Positions 12,601-21,600 of a stretch of DNA of 24,118 nucleotides are shown here, piece by piece. The stretch comes from Apostichopus parvimensis. Lineage: Eukaryota; Echinodermata; Holothuroidea; Aspidochirotida; Stichopodidae. A model generated the notes under the pieces. The model was not told the origin of the DNA and did not search any database. It worked only from the letters and a program-made list of their open reading frames with translations. Positions within the stretch are counted from its first letter, which is position 1. Each line of letters begins with the position of its first letter. Made by a program: the position numbers and the translations under genes. The stretch lies in the NCBI GenBank assembly GCA_000934455.1, contig KN888062.1, positions 23,834 through 47,951 on the forward strand. The letters run 5' to 3'.

Positions 12601-15600
12601 TCCTACTCTGCAATAGTACGTTCCCCTGTCTGTTGGGACAAGTCCATTAATGACCAGCGTTGTCACCGTGTTTGAAGTGTATTCCACATGGAGATGACGA
12701 TTTCCACCTTATAGCAAAACCAAAGACATGAAAAGTTCAGTAGATAATCAGAATGGATTTCACCTTAATAACAAAAAAACAAAGCCATCAACATTCAGTG
12801 AAAATGTAGAATTGACTGATCTTGCCACTCTAGTGCACAAGATGATTTTAATTACCATGGAGATATGATATTATTTTGGCTGAGAAGGATTGGACTGGAT
12901 TGGAACAGATCGAATCAGATCAGATCAGATCGAACTAGAAAAGGACCATCTGCTGATTACTTGAAATAGCGAAAAAAAGTATTAATCAAGAAAATGATAA
13001 GACCATAACAGACCTTCAGCAAATGAAACAATCCTAATGCCATCTGGATTCTCCCATCTGGGTGGGCCGTGGCTGCCTGCTCGAGATGCCTCACACTGAA
13101 AGCGAATATTGGACCCAACTTCAATGGGACCATTGAACACTGGTTTAATATTCACAAAGATGTCTGTAAGGGTTGAAAACAAAAGATAATTTGTCTTTAA
13201 AAGCAGTATGACATACAACCCTAACAGGACACTGTATTAAAAACAATGACTTATATCTTGAAGACCAAAAGACCCTTCTAGAGGCTGACGAGGATCACGA
13301 AACATATTACTTTGAGGAGGGCTTGTACGAGTTAAGGTAATTGCACGAAAACACAAGCACTTTGAGACGGGCGAGTTTTGAGTAAAGGTAATTACCTAGA
13401 ACAAAAGTACTTTGATGAAGGCTACTACAAGTAAAGGTAACTATGTAAGAACAGGAGATCTTTGAGAATGGACTCACTTAAAGTCTGGTCTTACAACTAG
13501 GGTATACTGGCTTTTACGTACTAATTCCTTGAGAGTATGATCCCGGGAAGTCAGGTACTATCTTACAACTAGTGTAAACTAGCTTTACTTACTGATTCCT
13601 AGACTGTATGATCCTGGGAAGTCTGGTACTATCTTACAACTAATGTATACTAGCTTTTACTTACTGATTCCTTGACAGTATGATCCTGGGAAGTCTGGTA
13701 CTATCTTACAACTAGTGTATACTAGCTTTACTTACTGATTCCTTGACAGTTTGATCCAGGAAGTCTGGTACTATCTTACAACTAGTGTATACTAGCTTTA
13801 CTTACTGATTCCTTGACAGTATGATCCTGGGAAGTCCTGAGGACAGTTACAAATTCCATTTACACACGCACCACCATTTTGGCACGGTGGTCGGCAGCTG
13901 GGAACTTTTAAAGAAAAGAAGAAATCATATCAACTGATTTTGTGATACACAACAGGGTCAGTGCATTGTTGTTGTATGTAGACTCCCATCAGACGAAAGC
14001 CTTCATATTTTTGATATCAATCTTTAATCTACTAATTAATTTTGACATTCAAAATATGGAAGGGATATAAAAAGTTTTTGGAAAATTATGTTCACTGCAA
14101 ACCTTAAAAATATGTATGCACTTCAGTTCAAAGACAAGTTTTGAGAAATATGTCAAAGGTTATGATAATTGGATGAATATTCATCGAAAAGATGGAAATG
14201 ATCAATGACATAATCAAAAGAGAAAAAATAAAATAATTGATAACCATGCATTACATAATTTTAAGTTGGGTAGTTATTTCTAATATTAAATTAAGATAAC
14301 TCTAAAGAAAACTTTTCAGAAGAAAAGAAACTTCATTTACACCAAATGTAAAATGGAAGTTATTAAAAAGAAAAGAAATATGGAACTTACCTGTGACTCG
14401 AAGGGAATGGGTGGCAGAAACCGGTCCGACCACACACACATAGTCCCCATAATCGCTGAGTTGCAACGAAGATATCACAAGCCTGGTGAGTGTTTCACTC
14501 TCCTGGTATGAAGTTATCCTTGAAACGGATACTTGAAGTGAAGAAAGGGAAATAAAATCAGTTGAAACGGGAGGTTCGTATTGCTTTGTATACGATGAAA
14601 TATGTAGAACTGCAAAAAGTCAGAAAAAATGTCTACTGAAGTCGGTAATAATAAGAGAAATTTGAGCTTACACTCTCTGAGGTAACATATAACTTTCTTG
14701 CATATCCTCTCTCTATTCTTATATGTTATTAACATTTTTCAATATTTGGCCAATATGCTCCACCAATCTGCTTTATTTGTAAGTTGACAAACTAATCAGA
14801 GATTATTATACATGTAATGATTACAATCAATATTTTTAAACACTGTTACCTTTAGATTAAATACAAAAGACTAATGAAAAAGCAACAATATATGTCGGAT
14901 TGCGAGAACACGATTTGCTATTTTTGTCCTCAACTTTGTGAAATGTTACCTGTAGCATCTGAGGCTTCCTGTCCATTAGGTAATCGCCACCGAGGAGGCA
15001 CAAATGGAGACTGCCCGACGATCTCGCAGGTCAAATCTGCAATCTGGCCGACCTCGTGGCTATCTCTGTTGGATACTATTCTGATGCTGATGTTGTGGTA
15101 TTCTGTGGGTGGAAGTCACAAGATTAACTTAAGATGTAGCAACAAACAAGACATGATATAAACTGAACCAAAGTACAGAATGATAAATGATAAACAAATG
15201 ACAGCCATGAAGCTAGATTTGACAGTCACACAGGAATAATGGATTTGACAGCCACACATGAATACTAGTTGTTTCAGTCTCATGTGGATACTAGTTGTGA
15301 CAGACACACAGGAATAGTAGGTGTTACAGTCACACGTGAATATTAGATGTGACAGTCACAAGAATACTAGTCGTGACAGTAACATGGGAGTACTCGGTGT
15401 GACAGTCACACATGAATACTAGACATGACTGTCACACGTGGATAATATATGTGACAGTCACATGTGAATACTAGTTGTGACATTCACACAGGAATAATAA
15501 ATGTGACAGTCATTCAGGAATACTAGTTGTGACAGTCACATAGGAATGCTAAATGTGACCGTCATACGTGAATAATGTGTGTGACCATCACACATGAATA

Positions 15601-18600
15601 CTAGACATGACTGTCACACATGGATAATATATGTGACAGTCACATGTGAATACTAGTTGTGACATTCACACAGGAATAATAAATGTGACAGTCATACAGG
15701 AATACTAGTTGTGACGGTCACATAGGAATGCTAGATGTGACAGTCATACATCAATACTAAATGTGAGTCACACGTGAATAATAGATGTGACAGTCACAAG
15801 AATACTAGTTGTGGCAGTCACACAGGAATACTAGATGTGACAGTCATACATAAATACTAAATGTGACAGTCACACATGAATGCTAGATGTGACAGTAACA
15901 TGGGAGTATCAGGTGTGACAGTCACACATGTATACTAGGTATGACAGTCACACATGGATACTAGATGCGGCCGTCACATGTGAATACTAGTTGTGACAGT
16001 CGCACAAGAATAATATATGTGACAGTCATACAGGAATACTAGTTGCGACAGTCACATAGGAATGCTAAATGTGACCCTCATACATACATACTAAATGTGA
16101 CAGTCATACGTGAATAATGTGTGTGACCATCACACGGAATACTAGATGTGACAGTCACACATCATACTAGTTGTGACAGTCACATAGGAATACTAGATGT
16201 GAGTCATACAGGAATACTAGATTTGACAGTCACACAGGAATACTAGATGTGACAGGCACACGGAATACTAGATGTGCCACCTTGAAAGTATGGGACATTC
16301 ACAGGAATTTGTAATTTGGTCTTTAATAATAAGATAACCACTCACCCTTAACTAAGAGGAATAAATGCTGTCTCAACTGGTCTTTAATAATAATAAGATA
16401 ACCACTCACCCTTTACTAGGAGGGGTAAATACTGTCTCACCCTTAACTTAGAAGGGTAAATGCTGTCTCAACTGGTCTTTAATAATAAGTTAGATAACCA
16501 CTCACCCTTCACTAAGAGGGTAAATGTTGTCTCAACCGGTCCTACCACACATGTGTATGAGCCACCATCTCCTCTCATGACAGGATCGATGACCAAGAGG
16601 GTCGCTCGGGATGACTGGGCCCTGGTGTAAACACGTGGAGGATCAGAACCTAACAAGAATATCAAAATAAACACTTGTGATCCACTCACAATAAATGGGC
16701 AAATATATGCCACTAATTTGATTTCGTGTTTGTCACAGTAGTGAGAAGGTGTGAGGGAGTTGTTACACTGCAGTCAGCAGAGGTACTTATATGTTTACAT
16801 AGCAAGATGAATATGTTAGTGTCATAAAGGCAGAAGGTGAAATATCACACGATGGTTGTAAACCCACCACACACTACAACACTGATCACGACCACGAGCA
16901 ATGCTCTGCATTTTCATAAAAGTATTCAATAGTCGGGCAGAGTGCATGGGAATAATATCAGATAGTCAGGCAGTTTGTTAATGGGATTAATATCGGATAG
17001 TCGGGGCAGTGTGCATGGTCATAATATCGGATAGTCGGGCAGTGTGCTTGGGATTAATATCGGATAGTCGGAGCAGTGTGCGTGGGATTATTATTGGATA
17101 TATTTCTTAAAAATTAATATAATTATTATTTTGCATGGAATAATTCTTACCACCTTCATAAACTTCTAGGTCAGTGCCATTGGGTCCCTGCCAGAAAGGT
17201 GAGAGGCCCGGAATGGTCCCGGCGATCTCACAGATGAGATTAACAGATTGACCAACCTCAGGGTTGACGGAACCTCGCATCTCCACTCTGAAACCTTATT
17301 AGAAATATAGTAGAAGACCATGCAGAATTTAGTAACATATGGAAAGAAAGAAAGAATAAAATAAAGACATTTTATGAAATGATCTATCAAAAAAGTTTCA
17401 AAACCCACATTCACCAGACATTTGAAAAAGGAAATTATTAACTCGTACCAGTATTATATAATCTATTCACGTATCCATCTCAGCATCATTAGGATATTAT
17501 TACTGTATATTTAATACTTATGTATATACTGTATTATTTATATTTGTAAATTTTTCTTATCTTTTCTTTCAGGGAGTCACCTACCTTGTTAAGTCTTTTT
17601 AAGACTTCTTAAGAGACTTCCTTTCCCATTGTACACAATTGGCGATAAAACAAATATATGAATCATATAGAGTCACCCAGTGGTATCACCATGACTGTGT
17701 ATTTGCATAATTGCATATATTGAAATGACTTCACTTACTGGTGTCCTGGCAGTTAGGTCCAGTAAATCCTGTCGGGCACTGACAGCCACTGCTAGTACAG
17801 ACCCCTCCATTCTGGCAAGGACCATCGCAGTTAGGTGCTGAAAGATTCAATTTCAATACAGATGTGAGAATGCATTGCTAAAACAATAGGAGATAAATAA
17901 GAAATACAAAGTGGTCAGACAAGCTAATGGTAAGGAGTCTATCAAATTTAACTGAAATGAGCTCTGATTCCACAAAAGAGATTACGACAACCTCCAACAC
18001 CCAACAAAGATTATGAAATGTGAAATGCAAGAAAAATCAGGATTAGCTGAGCAGTAAATTGTTTAACAGCTTAATACCAGGAGCGATAAATCACTTTTAA
18101 GAGTTATCTAATACATCAAGAAGGGCAACAATGCTCTCCGCAGTCGTAAAGGTAAAACATGCAATCATATACACAAATTATGGAAAAGTTGAGGTATCAG
18201 ATTGCTCATTAATTATTTAATTAGTTTGATTTTCTGATTAGGAAAAAGAGAGCAACTAAGACACGGATTATGAAATAGAGAGATATGTTGCAGATAAGGT
18301 AAAAAGGAGTCAGAAATCCCTGATGTTGAGTAAAGATGACATATCTAAGAACAACAACATTATCCTCAGTTCTATAGAAAGCATTTTGATAAACATCGCC
18401 ATGGGAATACTTGAGCAGCAATATTCTCCTCAGTTCTAAAGAAAGCAATATTATAAAAATTGCCATGGGAACACTTGAGCAGCAATATTCTCCTCAGTTC
18501 TATAAAAATCATTATTATAAACATTGTCATGGGAACACTTGGGCAGCAATATTCTCCAAAGTTCTATAGAAAGGATTATTATAAACATTGCCATGTGCAT

Positions 18601-21600
18601 ACTCGAGCAGCAATATTCTCCTCAGTTATATAAAGCATTATTATAAACATTGCCATGGGAACACTTGAGCAGCTGTTCTCCTCAGTTCCGAAGCATTATT
18701 TATAATCATTGCCATGGGGATACTTGAGCAGCAATATTCTCCTGAGATCTATAGGAATTAATATTATAAATATTGCCATGGGAATACTTGAGCAGCAATC
18801 GTTGCTCATTTACTTACCAGGAACAACAAGAGTCACTGTATTGACGACATGTCGAACAGAATCCAAGAAACAAGTGTATACTCCAGAATCTGATCCCTGG
18901 ATGTTGTTAATCACCAGCTTATTGGAGGGTCCGTTGCGGCTTTCACTGTGCACACGAGCTACGTGAGATATTGACCAAGAAATATGTGAATGTTATAACA
19001 TGAACCAGTGTCTGTGTGAGTAGCATTTTCACTAACTCGCCATTTTGTACGTAACCTGTGTCTACTTTTAACCAATCTTCAACCAATTGCTGTTTAAGAA
19101 TCAAGTGTATAAAGGCACTGTGTCAAAAAGAAAAGCTGCAGCAGCTGTAATATCCTGCTCAGCTAAGATACATCAATGTCAAACAATAGGGGCTGTACCT
19201 GAACACCTGCAGCACCTATTGTGTGAAACTGTGTCTTATGCAGCCTGGCTGCATGATGCTGCAGCCTGGCTACATGATACTGCAGCCACTTAGTCATCTT
19301 ACTTTTGACACAGTGCCTTAGAACATTCCCCTTTTTTCATGCTTCTCATCCATGATCACCTCTGATGTTGAAGGGTTGATAGCATCAGACCAATTTACTC
19401 AGAGAACAAGATTCACCATCTAGACTTACCCAGTGGATTGACAGTAACGATTGAGCCATCAGGACCTAGCCATTTGGGAGTTTCCCTGAGGTCGTCGCTG
19501 TTTAGGGTACAGATGAACTCAATTTTTGACCCAGGGGTCACAACGATATCGTACGGTAGGATGGAGATACTGAAGTTAGGTCCATCTATCAAAGAAGCAG
19601 GCAATTGGTCAATTTAAACCTCTGAAAAATTCTTATTTAGATATTGTAATATAAAAAAACATTTGAAATCACTCATTAATTTCATGAAGTCACTTTATTA
19701 TGCCTTCTACCGACATTAAATGATATTTCCCTCAGAAAGTTGAGTAATTTTCCAAGGTTATGAACGAATGCAATGCAATCATCTAAAAGAAAAAGAAACT
19801 GAAATTACAAAATGTAATATTAGCTAATATCTCAACAAATTATGAAACTGGGAGATGGATTGATAATGCTTCATTTTACAATCCCCAGTATTATGTATGT
19901 CATTTTCTTTTATTCAAATCTCAGATATTATTCATTTACCATTTCATCATGTGTAAAAGTGAGAGGGCCTGACGTTTCGATCCTAGCAGGATCTTCTTCA
20001 GAGGCTGAACAACAAGTTACAGTAACAGAAGGGACAAATACACACACAGAATACAGACAGGTTAATGAGCATGGTGAACACAAATCTGTTTTATTTCATC
20101 ATAACAAAAAGTAAAAAAAAGTAAATTTGAACAGATTGTTAAGAAGATTAGAGATGATATTTTAAAGATACCTCTTATAAGACAGGTTGGTCCTCTAAAC
20201 CCGGACTGACACTGACAAACATTATTCAGGCAGATTCCTCCATTGTGGCAAAGTCGATCGCATTCCTCTGCAAGGAAAATAGAAAAAGTTTACAAAAAGT
20301 AAAACAAATAAATCAACAGAAAAGCCCTAGAATTACGTAGTTCTTACCGACAGACTGAACTGACATTGTTTCTTTCTTACTTATTATATCAAAGAATGCA
20401 ATTCCTTTCAAATTTCAAACAAATTTATCATTTTTCTCTTGTTTTGTTCTAAAACTCCCCACATTAGATAGTTTGAAGTCATGCTTCTTCTGATTGGTAT
20501 GCAACTACAGTATACAAATATAACTGCCGGTATCGCTGCTCTTAAATTGCCTGATTCTAGTTCTCATCATGTCAAACAAACTCTGCAATTTCTTTCAAAT
20601 TTCAATATCCTTTTCGTTCGTAACATTTCACCTGATTCAGCAGCTATAATGGTAAGTACTCTTCTGATTGGGCCGTAGCTGCAAATATAATCGCCAATGT
20701 CACTGCTCTGAAATCGTCCAATTCGCAGGTTAAGTATGTCATACTGTTCACTGACGACTCTAATGCGACCACCTGATATAAGAGAGAAACTTTTGTTAAT
20801 TTTAAATATGATAAATTACTAAAAATTCAACAGTTCAGTACTTCTTCTTTGCCTTTTTTTCCTTTTTTTTGGAGAATGGCGTAAATTAACTCAAGATATG
20901 TTTGACTGAATATATATATTACCTATTTTGTCTGGCTAAATCAGAACTGATTTTTCTGCCCTGGAGTGAATCCAGGTAAGTGCTCTGTGATGTCATAATG
21001 ACGATCTCCAGAAGCTTTAACTTTGCTATTATGATCTTCCTGTTTTCTAAGAATTGTGTTTTCTTTTTTATGACTATGACCTCACTTTTGTTCTTAATGT
21101 TTTTGTTGTATTGTTGACTTATTTCCTTTCTTCATTTCTATTCTTATGCTTCCTATTTATAAATTGTTTATAATTTATACTGGACTGGAATTGATCTCCC
21201 GTTGATACCCGATACATCTGGAATATTTGCTTAGCAGTCAAGGTTTTCTGTCTTTAGAAATTCATCAAAATGCAACTTTTTTCGTAACATTAACTTCCTC
21301 TGTTAATATGTGAGTTAAATATAATGAAAAAAACGATAAAGTTTTGAACTGAATTGCCAGGTGCATCAATCACTCTGCTGTTACCAGAAACATTAAATAA
21401 ATTATCACCAAATTTGAATCATATCTATCACATACCAAATGCTATGAAGATGTGGTCTTTACCTAAATGAGCAGGAAAATGTGTAGCATATTTATTAAGC
21501 AATCAATGTTAGAATATCCCTAGAATGTTTCATGTATAAAACTATGTCACAGCAAGCTTACCTGATGGCAAGATCAGCTGTCCATCTCCTGTAGTCCAGG

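Noticed and set aside
15225..16285. CRISPR-like appearance of regularly spaced 26 bp repeats
   Set aside because: There are no unique spacers; repeats are head-to-tail and degenerate, in an animal intron.
15103..16505. A hidden EGF exon between Ig4 and Ig5
   Set aside because: I checked the unique sequence on both sides of the array for the cysteine pattern and GT/AG borders and saw none.
19842..20114. Plus-strand open frame over the hammerhead-like motif
   Set aside because: Short, no recognisable domain, lies in an intron of the minus-strand gene.
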